Below, in pieces: positions 1 to 6,125 of a DNA stretch of 8,674 bases. This stretch comes from Nitrospinota bacterium (GTDB lineage: Bacteria > JAUXIQ01). Location of the stretch: positions 1 to 8,674 of the forward strand of contig JAUXIQ010000062.1 of the NCBI GenBank assembly GCA_030620925.1. The letters are read 5' to 3'. The first letter of the stretch is position 1. Every line of letters starts with the position of its first letter. Made by a program: the position numbers and the translations under genes. The notes below the pieces were generated by a model. That model did not search any database, was not told the DNA's origin, and saw only the letters and a list, made by a program, of their open reading frames with translations.

Positions 1-2094
1 CCCACGGGGGCCATTTACGAGAAGAGACCGCTCGAATTGGGATTAACCGACTCGGTATCGGCGCGGGAGGTCCTCACCGTGTGCCCATACTGCGGTGTGG
101 GTTGCACTATAGTGCTGCATGTACGGGACGGAGAAATTCTTAAAGCCACCTCGCCGGAGGGGAGCGCGGTAAACAGGGGGAACCTGTGCGTCAAGGGGAA
201 ATTCGGCTTCGATTTCGTTACGGACGAGGACAGGCTTCGAGAACCCCTGATAAAGAGGAACGGCGGTTTTGAGACGGCTTCTTGGGATGAGGCGCTCTCG
301 ATGGCGGCCTCCAGGCTCAAAGAGATAAAGGAGAAGCACGGGCCGGAGAGCATAGGGGGCATAGCGTCCGGGAAGTGTACCAATGAAGACAATTACCTCT
401 TCCAGAAGTTCATGAGGGCCGTGATAGGGACCAACAGCGTGGACCACTGCGCCCGGCTCTGCCACGCCTCCTCGGTGACCGCCCTCCAGACGGCCATAGG
501 GAGCGCCGCCATGTCCAACTCCATCGAGGAAATCCGCAACCTCGATTGCTTTTTGCTTGCCGGTTCGAATACCACCGAGACCCACCCCGTCATTTCCCTG
601 GAAATGAAGGCGGCGGTGAAGAAGGGGGCAAAACTGATAGTGGCGGACCCCCGGAAGATAGAGATGACGGAATTCGCCTCTCTATGGCTCAGGCAGAGGC
701 CGGGGACGGACGTCCCCCTCTTCAACGCCATGGCCAACGTCATCATATCCCGGGGCCTCGAGGACAGGGCTTTTATCGAAAACCGGACGGAGGGTTACGA
801 GGCTTTCAGGAAGGCCGCGGCAGGCTACACCCCGGAACGGGCGGAGGCTATCACCGGCGTTCCGGCGGAGAGCATTATTGAAGCGGCCGTCACGTTCGGG
901 GAAGCGGAGAGGGCCGCCATCTACTGGGCCATGGGAATCACCGAGCACACCCGCGGCACGGCCAATGCGTCGACCCTGGCCAACCTCGCTCTCCTCACAG
1001 GAAACCTGGGGAAAGAATGTACGGGGCTCAATCCCCTGAGGGGGCAGAACAACGTCCAGGGCGCCAGCGACTGGGGCGCTCTCTACGACGTTTACCCCGG
1101 CTACCAACCGGTTATCGATGAATCGGTCAGGCGAAAATTCGAGAAAGCCTGGGGTGTTCCCCTGCCGGAAAGAGCGGGGTCGGCCCTGACGGATATGATA
1201 GAGAAAGCGGGTAGGGGCGAGGTGAAGGCCCTGTATATCATGGGGGAGAATACCATGATGAGCGAGCCGAACCTGAACCGGACCAGGGAAGCGCTCATGA
1301 ACGTTGAGTTCCTGGTGGTGCAGGACATCTTCCTCACCGAGACGGCGCGCCTGGCCGACGTGGTCTTCCCGGCCGCCAGCTTCGCCGAAAAGGACGGAAC
1401 TTTCACCAACACCGAGCGCAGGGTCCAGAGGGTGAGAAAAGCGTTGGAGCCCGTGGGTGAATCGAAGCCGGATTGGCTCATCATCTGTGAACTGGCGCAG
1501 AGGATGGGTCACGACATGAGATACGATCATCCGTCGGAGATATTCGATGAGATGGTGCGGCTTGTCCCCAGCCACGGGGGTATCTCATACCGAAGGATCG
1601 AAGAAAAGGGTCTCCAGTGGCCCTGCCCCACGGCAAATCATCCGGGCACCAGGTTCCTCTTTGCGGAAGGGTTCCCTGAGGGGAGTGGGAAGTTCCAGGC
1701 AGTGGAATACATGGAGAGTGCGGAGCTTCCCGATGCGGAATTTCCGCTTATACTCACCACGGGCAGGGTGCTCTACCACTGGCACGGAGGCTCCGTAAGC
1801 AGGCATTCGCGGGGGCTGAAAGAGATTTATCCTGAAGGAGTCGTCGAGATAAACGAAGAGGATGCGTGCAGGATACCCTGCGGCACCGGCGAGACGGTCA
1901 GGATCGTCTCTCGCAGGGGAGAGATCGTGCTGAAGGTAAAGGTTACGGATAAATCACCGCCGGGGGTGGTATTCATACCCTTCCACTTCGCAGAGGCCGC
2001 CGCCAACGTACTCACCATCGACGCGTTGGACCCCCAAGCGAGGATTCCCGAATATAAAGTCTGCGCGGTGCGTGTGGAGAAAATAGACGTTTAG
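1..2094 (+). CDS. fdhA: Formate dehydrogenase catalytic (alpha) subunit, molybdopterin-dependent, Cys type; 5' end outside window
   Basis: Oxidises formate to CO2 or runs the reverse reaction, using a bis-pyranopterin Mo/W cofactor and a [4Fe-4S] cluster, probably in the cytoplasm. The frame is open to base 1 and the first residues read PTGAIYEKRPLE, the tail of a ferredoxin CxxxCP motif. The TTG at 37 is therefore internal and the real start lies upstream. Visible parts are the cluster motif CPYCGVGC (82-105) with its fourth Cys at 187-189, the conserved Lys (193-195), the active-site CARLCH with Cys at 460-462 followed by His, NPLRGQNNVQGA with the conserved Arg (1039-1041), and a C-terminal dinucleotide-binding domain (about 1738-2075). 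The metal ligand is encoded by TGC, so no selenocysteine is needed. The ferredoxin tail indicates the longer NuoG-like form of about 900 residues, which usually works with NuoE/NuoF-like or ferredoxin partners; those would lie left of the window. It ends in TAG and faces the next gene tail to tail. Confidence 0.95.
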   Translation, partial: PTGAIYEKRPLELGLTDSVSAREVLTVCPYCGVGCTIVLHVRDGEILKATSPEGSAVNRGNLCVKGKFGFDFVTDEDRLREPLIKRNGGFETASWDEALSMAASRLKEIKEKHGPESIGGIASGKCTNEDNYLFQKFMRAVIGTNSVDHCARLCHASSVTALQTAIGSAAMSNSIEEIRNLDCFLLAGSNTTETHPVISLEMKAAVKKGAKLIVADPRKIEMTEFASLWLRQRPGTDVPLFNAMANVIISRGLEDRAFIENRTEGYEAFRKAAAGYTPERAEAITGVPAESIIEAAVTFGEAERAAIYWAMGITEHTRGTANASTLANLALLTGNLGKECTGLNPLRGQNNVQGASDWGALYDVYPGYQPVIDESVRRKFEKAWGVPLPERAGSALTDMIEKAGRGEVKALYIMGENTMMSEPNLNRTREALMNVEFLVVQDIFLTETARLADVVFPAASFAEKDGTFTNTERRVQRVRKALEPVGESKPDWLIICELAQRMGHDMRYDHPSEIFDEMVRLVPSHGGISYRRIEEKGLQWPCPTANHPGTRFLFAEGFPEGSGKFQAVEYMESAELPDAEFPLILTTGRVLYHWHGGSVSRHSRGLKEIYPEGVVEINEEDACRIPCGTGETVRIVSRRGEIVLKVKVTDKSPPGVVFIPFHFAEAAANVLTIDALDPQARIPEYKVCAVRVEKIDV

Positions 2095-2174
2095 CTGAAA
2101 TTCTGTGAATCACGGTGATGGGGTGGAGGGGACGTAAAAAGTCTTTCGCTGGAATGAGGGGGGGGATGGCAGGG

Positions 2175-2561
2175 TTATTCGATCTTCTCTGTCGTAGTCT
2201 CCCGGGTCAGGTGGCTCATTTCTTCCCAGATAATCAATCCCTCACATTCTAATTTCCAGTGTAGCAGCGGGGACTCCGCTTCCCCTATTTTAAGCAGGTA
2301 ATGGCGGTTTTCCTTCCCGCCTTCCAATTTGTCGTAACCCAAAAATGCAGACGATTTATCATCTTTTATGGCTATTGCGGTCAGTAAAGCTATTATCTCG
2401 CTTTCCGTGCCTTCGGTGAAGTAGCGGTAGCCTTCCAGCATTTCCTTGAAAGCCTCTTCTATCAGCTCAATCATGGCTTCTTCGCCGCCGCCATGACGCC
2501 GGAACAGAGTCACACTCTCATATTTTCCCTGAACAACGCTTATACTACCTTGAATATCCAT
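2175..2561 (-). CDS. Hypothetical protein, 128 aa
   Basis: I do not recognise this protein. It is acidic, with no signal peptide and no membrane segment, so it is probably cytosolic. Residues 1-20 and 85-112 look beta-forming. Residues 28-46 (AMIELIEEAFKEMLEGYRY) and 53-66 look helical. There is one Cys (106) and no recognisable catalytic motif. The ATG at 2561 is preceded by AAAGAGAG about 16 bases upstream, a poor Shine-Dalgarno spacing. An internal ATG at residue 30, behind GGCGAAGAAGCC, is a less likely alternative start. It ends in TAA, converging on the formate dehydrogenase gene with 80 bp between stops and a run of eight G at 2158-2165 in the gap. It lacks clear same-strand operon partners. 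Codon use looks normal, so I think it is real, but no function can be offered. Confidence 0.6.
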   Translation of the reverse strand: MDIQGSISVVQGKYESVTLFRRHGGGEEAMIELIEEAFKEMLEGYRYFTEGTESEIIALLTAIAIKDDKSSAFLGYDKLEGGKENRHYLLKIGEAESPLLHWKLECEGLIIWEEMSHLTRETTTEKIE

Positions 2562-2658
2562 TTGTGGTTTTTTTAGCTCTCTTTAGAAAATTTCTACTTT
2601 GGTTTACTAAGGAGCAGGCTCGTGAGACCCGCCATAATCTATTGACTATTTTCCATAA

Positions 2659-2686
2659 CTTATATCATACGTTCTATGTTGTTTAA
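2659..2686 (-). promoter_or_regulatory. Possible promoter for the 128-aa hypothetical gene
   Basis: On the minus strand TATAAG (2659-2664) is a good -10 match, and TTAAAC (2681-2686) is a weak -35 at 16 bp spacing. The -35 overlaps an imperfect palindrome, ATGTT-AAAC-AACAT. It would start transcription about 90 bases before the ATG at 2561. The surrounding DNA is AT-rich, so chance matches are likely. Confidence 0.22.
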
Positions 2687-2883
2687 CATATGCTAAAATA
2701 ATACGTTTTCCATACTTTCCAACCTTATAATTTAGCAAACCCTTTTATTTCGTTTATTTAGATACGAATTTATTTCCAGTTTAATTTTAGCCGCCGAGGG
2801 ACGAAAAAAATATATGGTCATTGAAGGCGTAACATATTGAATATGAAGAGGGTTTTGGGTTGAGTCCGGTTTGCTCAAGTTAA

Positions 2884-2943
2884 GCGAAAATTCGCCGAAA
2901 AAGTGTAAGAATACTTAGATTAGATAGCGCTATCAGCGAATTT
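2884..2943. repeat. Nested inverted repeats around the palindrome GATAGCGCTATC
   Basis: A perfect 12-bp palindrome, GATAGCGCTATC, lies at 2923-2934. It is enclosed by an 8-bp inverted repeat, AAATTCGC (2888-2895) and GCGAATTT (2936-2943). The left arm also forms a small hairpin of its own, GCGAA-AA-TTCGC (2884-2895), that would compete with the long-range pairing. No T-run follows on either strand, so this is not a standard terminator. It could be a protein-binding site or a structured transcript. Confidence 0.4.
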
Positions 2944-2999
2944 CCGGGCCGAAATCAATGCAGGCTCTTCACAATCTTTCTGGAAATCAAACCATATAA

Positions 3000-3110
3000 C
3001 CATCATGTTTTAAGCTTCATGAGAAAGTCGTTCTCAGGCGCACTGCTTTCTTTTGCGCTAGGTATTCGAGGCTGAAAGAGGCGGAGCAGATGCTCATGCA
3101 CCTGATATGA
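3000..3110 (+). pseudogene. Possible decayed coding fragment
   Basis: Between a TAA at 2997 and the TGA at 3108, one plus-strand frame reads as an uninterrupted basic, helix-prone peptide of 36 residues ending RLKEAEQMLMHLI. It has no start codon with a ribosome binding site, and further stops follow directly (TAG at 3117). The composition resembles the C-terminus of a real protein, possibly a transposase remnant, but I cannot match it to a family. A chance open stretch is equally possible. Confidence 0.15.
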
Positions 3111-3212
3111 GCCGTTTAGAAGTTGCGTGAAGGCTGCCACTCGGAATGCGGGATTGAGGGTGTCGAAGATTTTTCGTATGAAAGCTGATCTCTATAAATT
3201 ACTCGGTTTTTA

Positions 3213-3289
3213 TGGTACCCCCGGCGTGACTCGAACACGCGGCACAGGGATTAGGAATCCCTTGCTCTATCCGCCTGAGCTACGGGGGC
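3213..3289 (-). tRNA. tRNA-Arg, anticodon CCT, with encoded CCA
   Basis: On the minus strand the cloverleaf folds fully: acceptor GCCCCCG with CGGGGGT, D-stem GCTC/GAGC, anticodon stem AGGGA/TCCCT around the loop TTCCTAA (anticodon CCT, decoding AGG), variable loop GTGCC, T-stem GCGTG/CACGC with loop TTCGAGT, discriminator A, then CCA at 3213-3215. The body without CCA is 3216-3289. The first acceptor pair is a G-T (G-U) wobble where G-C is common in bacterial Arg(CCT) genes. The gene stands alone, about 85 bases after a candidate transcription start. No terminator with a T-tract is evident just downstream. Confidence 0.96.
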
Positions 3290-3387
3290 ACCTTTTAATA
3301 TTCACCGGTCGCGGAGGGTAGGATGGGAATGGAGTCTTCGGTATCCAATCGGATGTCCATGATGAATACAGCCTTCCTCAAATCTTA

Positions 3388-3416
3388 CTCTTAACACCAC
3401 TGGAAGTCTCTGTCAA
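3388..3416 (-). promoter_or_regulatory. Probable sigma70-type promoter for tRNA-Arg
   Basis: On the minus strand a perfect TTGACA -35 (3411-3416) is followed after exactly 17 bp by TAAGAG (3388-3393), a weak -10. It lies just past the T-tract of the upstream terminator, where an independent promoter for the tRNA would be expected, and about 100 bp before the tRNA 5' end. Confidence 0.5.
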
Positions 3417-3428
3417 CATCCGGTTAAT

Positions 3429-3468
3429 AAAAAATTTCGCGGCCGGGTTTATCCGCACCGGCCGCGAA
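3429..3468 (-). terminator. Rho-independent terminator after the exported-protein gene
   Basis: An 11-bp perfect GC-rich stem pairs TTCGCGGCCGG (3436-3446) with CCGGCCGCGAA (3458-3468) across an 11-base loop. Read on the minus strand, the second arm runs into ATTTTTTATT (A-run 3429-3434 on plus). This orientation ends transcripts from the gene at 3582-4073, about 115 bases past its stop, and insulates the tRNA promoter. It has no T-run in the plus direction. Confidence 0.9.
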
Positions 3469-3481
3469 GTTTGCGTTCCTT

Positions 3482-3499
3482 GATAGCAAGAGAGCTATC
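3482..3499. repeat. Small hairpin GATAGC-6-GCTATC
   Basis: A 6-bp perfect inverted repeat (3482-3487 with 3494-3499) with a 6-base loop, inside the 3' untranslated part of the exported-protein transcript. Its arms match the two halves of the palindrome at 2923-2934. No T-tract follows. Confidence 0.3.
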
Positions 3500-3581
3500 C
3501 GCTTTTCCCCTTGCAAGCTTGTTAATATCGAAAATTGATGAAGCGACCCGAGCCTCCTTCAATTATTCTTTGGCTCGACGA

Positions 3582-4073
3582 CTATCTCACTTTTTTTGGA
3601 GCCTGCAGCGGTATCTTCGGGCGCTGTAATTTTTTCATGGGAGTCGGATATGAGATACGAAGGGCGCAGTCTGCTTTAACGCGGGCATTGTTGTTTCTGA
3701 CGGTTACGATGTAATCCGTGCTCAGATTCAATTCTTCCGCACTCACGTTATGCTGAAGAGTCAGAGAATTCATGAAATATTTGTAGGCCATGTTATGCAG
3801 TTGTTTATTGTGGTCCTTTTTGTAGATGATAACGAAAAGCGGATTTGCCTTCAGTTCACGTCCCTCCGGCATATTGATCTCGTTTTCGCAGGTGATGTTC
3901 GCCGTGAGGGCTCCCGGGGTTTTCACCTCGATGGGGAAACTGAAAAAATACACAGTGCCGCTGGGCAGCTGGAAGGTATGGTTTTCCACACCCGCCTGCA
4001 GGGCCGGGATGCCCAGAATTGCCGAGAGGATAATAGCGCAGCCGAGTATTAGTGTCCGCTTTGCCGTTTTCAT
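3582..4073 (-). CDS. Small exported protein of unknown function, 163 aa
   Basis: The start is ATG at 4073, which sits 7 bases after GAGGGAGG. A longer frame opening at 4121 would add 16 residues but lacks this site and would bury the signal peptide. Residues 1-27 form a Sec signal peptide: Lys/Arg at 2-6, a hydrophobic core at 8-24, and likely cleavage after ALQA (27). Cys12 lies too early in the core to be a good lipobox. The mature part of about 136 residues is mainly beta-like, including a stretch around 38-60 (TVYFFSFPIEVKTPGALTAN) that resembles pre-peptidase C-terminal (PPC-type) beta-sandwich domains; that link is tentative. Cys62 and Cys136 could form a disulfide. The tail (147-163) is basic and proline-rich. 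It is probably periplasmic or secreted. It stands alone, with its own ribosome binding site and a strong terminator downstream. Confidence 0.8.
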   Translation of the reverse strand: MKTAKRTLILGCAIILSAILGIPALQAGVENHTFQLPSGTVYFFSFPIEVKTPGALTANITCENEINMPEGRELKANPLFVIIYKKDHNKQLHNMAYKYFMNSLTLQHNVSAEELNLSTDYIVTVRNNNARVKADCALRISYPTPMKKLQRPKIPLQAPKKVR

Positions 4074-4424
4074 AGTAAAACCTCCCTCTGAAAAATGGTT
4101 TAAGGGCGAGGCACTATCCATTCACCCTACATGTTCTGGAATCGCACAGGAAGTGAATCCAAGCGACAAAAATACACGGTCTCCCGGGAATCGGATTAGG
4201 CCTGGCCGAGGAAACCGGGCAAAAAAATCACTCAGGGCCGTTTTTAAAACAACCCCACATTCCCCATCTCCGGTTGAGCACATTTTGGGAACCTTGCCTG
4301 CCGGTTGGTCTATGTAACGGCAGTTGTTCTCAAAAAGTTAAGAGCTTTGGGAGAATAAGGGTCACCCAGGCATCCAGGCGAACCCTCCGCCAGAAGGGTT
4401 CGCTATAAAGGATTAATTCGGAGG
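4074..4424. other. Intergenic region between the exported-protein and Fe-S genes
   Basis: About 350 bp without a supported gene. It must contain the promoter and leader of the minus-strand exported-protein gene (strong Shine-Dalgarno near 4081-4088) and the 3' end of the Fe-S transcript. I could not pick out a convincing -35/-10 pair. The open plus-strand frame across 3826-4317 is antisense to the exported-protein gene and lacks a ribosome binding site. Confidence 0.5.
4378..4403 (-). terminator. Hairpin downstream of the Fe-S protein gene, no T-tract
   Basis: A 9-bp perfect stem, GCGAACCCT (4378-4386) with AGGGTTCGC (4395-4403), encloses an 8-base loop 22 bases past the stop of the Fe-S gene. 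Its position suits transcript termination or 3' end protection. Neither strand has a T-run after it, so it is not a canonical rho-independent terminator. It could also be a copy of a dispersed palindromic element. Confidence 0.4.
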
Positions 4425-5501
4425 TTAAATTGTAAAGGTGCGGTCCTTTTCCCTGCTGATATCCATAAAGAGGTTGGGGATATCCTTGGAAGGCTCCCCG
4501 AACTCCTCTTCCGGTATTCTTAGGAAGGAGATGGACTCCGAGGGACAGGGCGAAACGCAGAGGCCGCAGCCGATGCAGCGTTCCTTATCGACCACGGCGT
4601 AATCGTCGTCGCAGGTGATGGCCCCCACCTGGCATCGATCCACGCATATCTCGCAGGCGGTGCAGGAATCGGCGTCGATTTCGGCGTAGAAATTGGATTT
4701 GGCCACTGCCTCGGGGTGATTGTGTTCGTTGATACCACGCAGGATGCCGCAGCAACAGCCGCAGCAGTTACAGATGGCCCGATGGTCGGAAAAAGTGTTC
4801 ATGGAGCAGTGCACGAGGCCCGCCTCTTCGGCCTCATCGAGAAGTTTCTTAGCCTCCTCCTTGGACACCTCTCGCGCCAGTTCGTTCTCTATATAGAAAT
4901 CAGCAATTTCGGAGAACATCATGCAGGCGTTCACCGGTTTGTCGCAGCCTTCGTCCAGCAGTTTCTTCTCCACGCGGCAGATGCAGTCGGCCACGGCAAC
5001 TTTGGTGGCCCGTTCGATCATTCCCGCAACGCTTTCATAGGGGAAGACCTCCAACTGGGTCGGAATCTCCTTTTCGGTCGGGATAACCTTGAAATAGGGC
5101 CTCTTAATGGCGAAAACTTCCCTGGTCAAACCCTGGCGAGTATATTCCTCATGCATCTCCACAAATTCTCTATCCAGGTTTCCCAGCTGGAGCTCATAGA
5201 TACCGGGCACATAGGGCAAAATGCTGTAGGCCAGGCTCTCCCCACGGCGGGTGCGGTATATGCCCCCTTTTATTGAGAGTGCGTAAAGCTTATCAGCGAG
5301 CTCGGCCTCATCCGAACCCGTCCTGGAGGCGATTTTATCCGGCGTCTCGGGCAGTAGCTTCAGCTCCAGCGCCAGACCGGCCTCTTCTTCGGTATAAATC
5401 TTTTTGAGTATCTTGATCTCCACCCCGCTGTCCGTTTTGGGGTAACCTATGGCCAGTGTGTCCAGCCTTTCGCGCAGTTTTTCGTAAACGTTTTCAGCCA
5501 T
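4425..5501 (-). CDS. Iron-sulfur protein: winged-helix-like N-terminus, Cys-rich middle, 2x[4Fe-4S] ferredoxin domain, 358 aa
   Basis: The start is ATG at 5501, right after AAGGAGAAAGGCGTA; an upstream in-frame extension to 5561 has no such site. Residues about 40-85 (LELKLLPETPDKIASRTG and following) look like a winged helix-turn-helix. Residues 165-251 hold a cysteine array: CIC (173, 175), Cys186, Cys193, Cys232 and the dense CNCCGCCC (244-251). Residues 280-319 form a classic two-cluster ferredoxin: CTACEICVDRC, then CIGCGLCVSPCP. There are 20 Cys in total, no signal peptide and no membrane segment, so it is cytosolic. It probably moves electrons in an anaerobic redox chain. The middle Cys group may hold a further cluster or sense redox state, which is inference. 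Similar predicted ferredoxin-like proteins are known to me from anaerobic bacteria, but I know no characterised member. It appears monocistronic. Confidence 0.88.
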   Translation of the reverse strand: MAENVYEKLRERLDTLAIGYPKTDSGVEIKILKKIYTEEEAGLALELKLLPETPDKIASRTGSDEAELADKLYALSIKGGIYRTRRGESLAYSILPYVPGIYELQLGNLDREFVEMHEEYTRQGLTREVFAIKRPYFKVIPTEKEIPTQLEVFPYESVAGMIERATKVAVADCICRVEKKLLDEGCDKPVNACMMFSEIADFYIENELAREVSKEEAKKLLDEAEEAGLVHCSMNTFSDHRAICNCCGCCCGILRGINEHNHPEAVAKSNFYAEIDADSCTACEICVDRCQVGAITCDDDYAVVDKERCIGCGLCVSPCPSESISFLRIPEEEFGEPSKDIPNLFMDISREKDRTFTI

Positions 5502-5539
5502 TACGCCTTTCTCCTTAATTAATGTAGTCAATCGATACC

Positions 5540-5581
5540 AGCAGGGCGGGTTTAATCCCACGGCTCGGGACCGCCCCTGCT
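5540..5581. repeat. Long imperfect hairpin in the leader of the Fe-S gene
   Basis: AGCAGGGCGG (5540-5549) pairs with CCGCCCCTGCT (5571-5581) through 10 pairs and one bulged C. Inside it TCCC (5556-5559) pairs with GGGA (5567-5570) around a 7-base loop. It lies about 40 bases upstream of the minus-strand start at 5501, so it would fold in that mRNA's 5' untranslated region. It may be a leader regulatory structure, or a dispersed GC-rich palindromic element of the sort common in intergenic DNA. No T-tract follows. Confidence 0.5.
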
Positions 5582-5620
5582 ACTCGGATAATATTAACAG
5601 AAATCGACGGGCAGCGTAAC

Positions 5621-5649
5621 TTGAAAATATGGCAATAAGTCACTAAAGA
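5621..5649 (+). promoter_or_regulatory. Possible promoter for the small repeat protein
   Basis: TTGAAA (5621-5626) and TAAAGA (5644-5649) are separated by exactly 17 bp on the plus strand. The -35 is good and the -10 is weak. Initiation would fall about 95 bases before the ATG at 5750. Other AT-rich pairs exist nearby, for example TTGAAT near 5660. Confidence 0.3.
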
Positions 5650-5730
5650 TGAGAACATATTGAATCGAATAGTAAGGTAAAGAGGCAAAACAAAATGAAC
5701 GAATACCATAAACGAAATATCTACATAAAG

Positions 5731-5742
5731 AAGGAAGGAGGT
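5731..5742 (+). promoter_or_regulatory. Strong Shine-Dalgarno site deciding the 5750 start
   Basis: AAGGAAGGAGGT ends 7 bases before ATG at 5750. It contains the full anti-16S core AAGGAGGT and is the strongest ribosome binding site in the window. It is the main reason to believe the short plus-strand reading frame and reject the minus-strand frames across the same repeats. Confidence 0.8.
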
Positions 5743-5749
5743 AAAAGGC

Positions 5750-6004
5750 ATGATCAATGTAGCCCACAAAGTCTTGCCTGATGAATCTCAGGTGTTCTTA
5801 AACCACCTTCTGATTTGCGGTGAATACCGGCACAATGTGATAGACAAGGCGAAGGTAATTAGTGACCCTCTGATTTCTGATGAATACCTGCTTACTATGA
5901 TAGACCAGGCAAGGATAATTAGAGACCCTCTGGTTTCCGATGAATACCTTCTTATTGCGACTGAAATGGAAGAAATTAGAGAGCTTCTGATTTCCGGCAA
6001 TTAG
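5750..6004 (+). CDS. Small acidic protein of about 20-residue tandem repeats, 84 aa
   Basis: I do not recognise this protein. After about 20 residues it consists of units beginning L-[IV]-x-[GD]-E-Y: residues 21-40 (LICGEYRHNVIDKAKVISDP), 41-60 (LISDEYLLTMIDQARIIRDP), 61-79 (LVSDEYLLIATEMEEIREL), then a cut-off LISGN. The N-terminal part (INVAHKVLPDE) resembles the second half of a unit. The pattern suggests short amphipathic helices separated by a DPL[IV]S turn, so a small helical hairpin stack or an assembly or interaction module; this is inference. There is no signal peptide or membrane segment, and one Cys (23). The gene is transcribed away from the Fe-S gene with 248 bp between starts, and toward csaA with 121 bp between stops. 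The strong ribosome binding site supports efficient translation. Confidence 0.65.
   Translation: MINVAHKVLPDESQVFLNHLLICGEYRHNVIDKAKVISDPLISDEYLLTMIDQARIIRDPLVSDEYLLIATEMEEIRELLISGN
5810..5994 (+). repeat. 60-bp tandem repeats inside the small gene
   Basis: Units start at the recurring CTGATTTC/CTGGTTTCC at 5810, 5870, 5930 and 5987. The first two units are 60 bp and the third is 57 bp (one codon shorter). Units one and two share long blocks such as TGATAGAC, AGGC and AATTAG; unit three has diverged in its second half. The unit length is a multiple of three, so the frame is kept. Confidence 0.75.
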
Positions 6005-6125
6005 GAGACCGACCACGGCCAAGGGTGGTGAGATGAACTCAAACGGCAGTAAAAGTGAATGGAAATTTAGCTGAATTAAGTTAGAGAAAAATCCTTTAGA
6101 GATTGGATTTCACCGGCCAGGGCTG

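Larger units (their letters stand above)
2562..3212. other. Gene-poor, AT-rich intergenic region
   Basis: About 650 bp without a convincing gene. The part from about 2562 to 2830 is clearly more AT-rich than either flank and probably holds the promoter of the minus-strand hypothetical gene. The middle holds a nested palindrome (2884-2943). The right part holds an open stretch (3000-3110) that could be a decayed coding scrap. No terminator with a T-tract and no RNA gene other than the adjacent tRNA was found. Confidence 0.6.

Noticed and set aside
37-39. TTG at 37 as the start of the formate dehydrogenase
   Set aside because: The same frame is open to base 1 and encodes PTGAIYEKRPLE, a ferredoxin-domain tail. 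There is no ribosome binding site before the TTG.
682-1575. 297-residue minus-strand open frame inside the formate dehydrogenase gene
   Set aside because: It is antisense to a strongly conserved coding region in GC-rich DNA, has no ribosome binding site, and its composition (rich in Arg, Pro and His) is typical of a shadow frame.
2158-2165. Run of eight G as a phase-variable tract
   Set aside because: It lies in the gap between two convergent stop codons, not in a coding region or promoter, so slippage would have no obvious effect.
3127-3321. 64-residue plus-strand open frame
   Set aside because: It runs straight through the tRNA-Arg gene on the other strand and has no ribosome binding site.
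4716-5276. 186-residue plus-strand open frame
   Set aside because: It is antisense to the Fe-S protein, which has unmistakable ferredoxin motifs and a proper start.
5810-5994. CRISPR-like array
   Set aside because: The units are contiguous and degenerate with no unique spacers, and they are translated in frame behind a strong ribosome binding site.
5788-6022. Two minus-strand open frames across the 60-bp repeats
   Set aside because: They exist because the repeat length is a multiple of three. They lack a good ribosome binding site, whereas the plus-strand frame has AAGGAGGT at ideal spacing.
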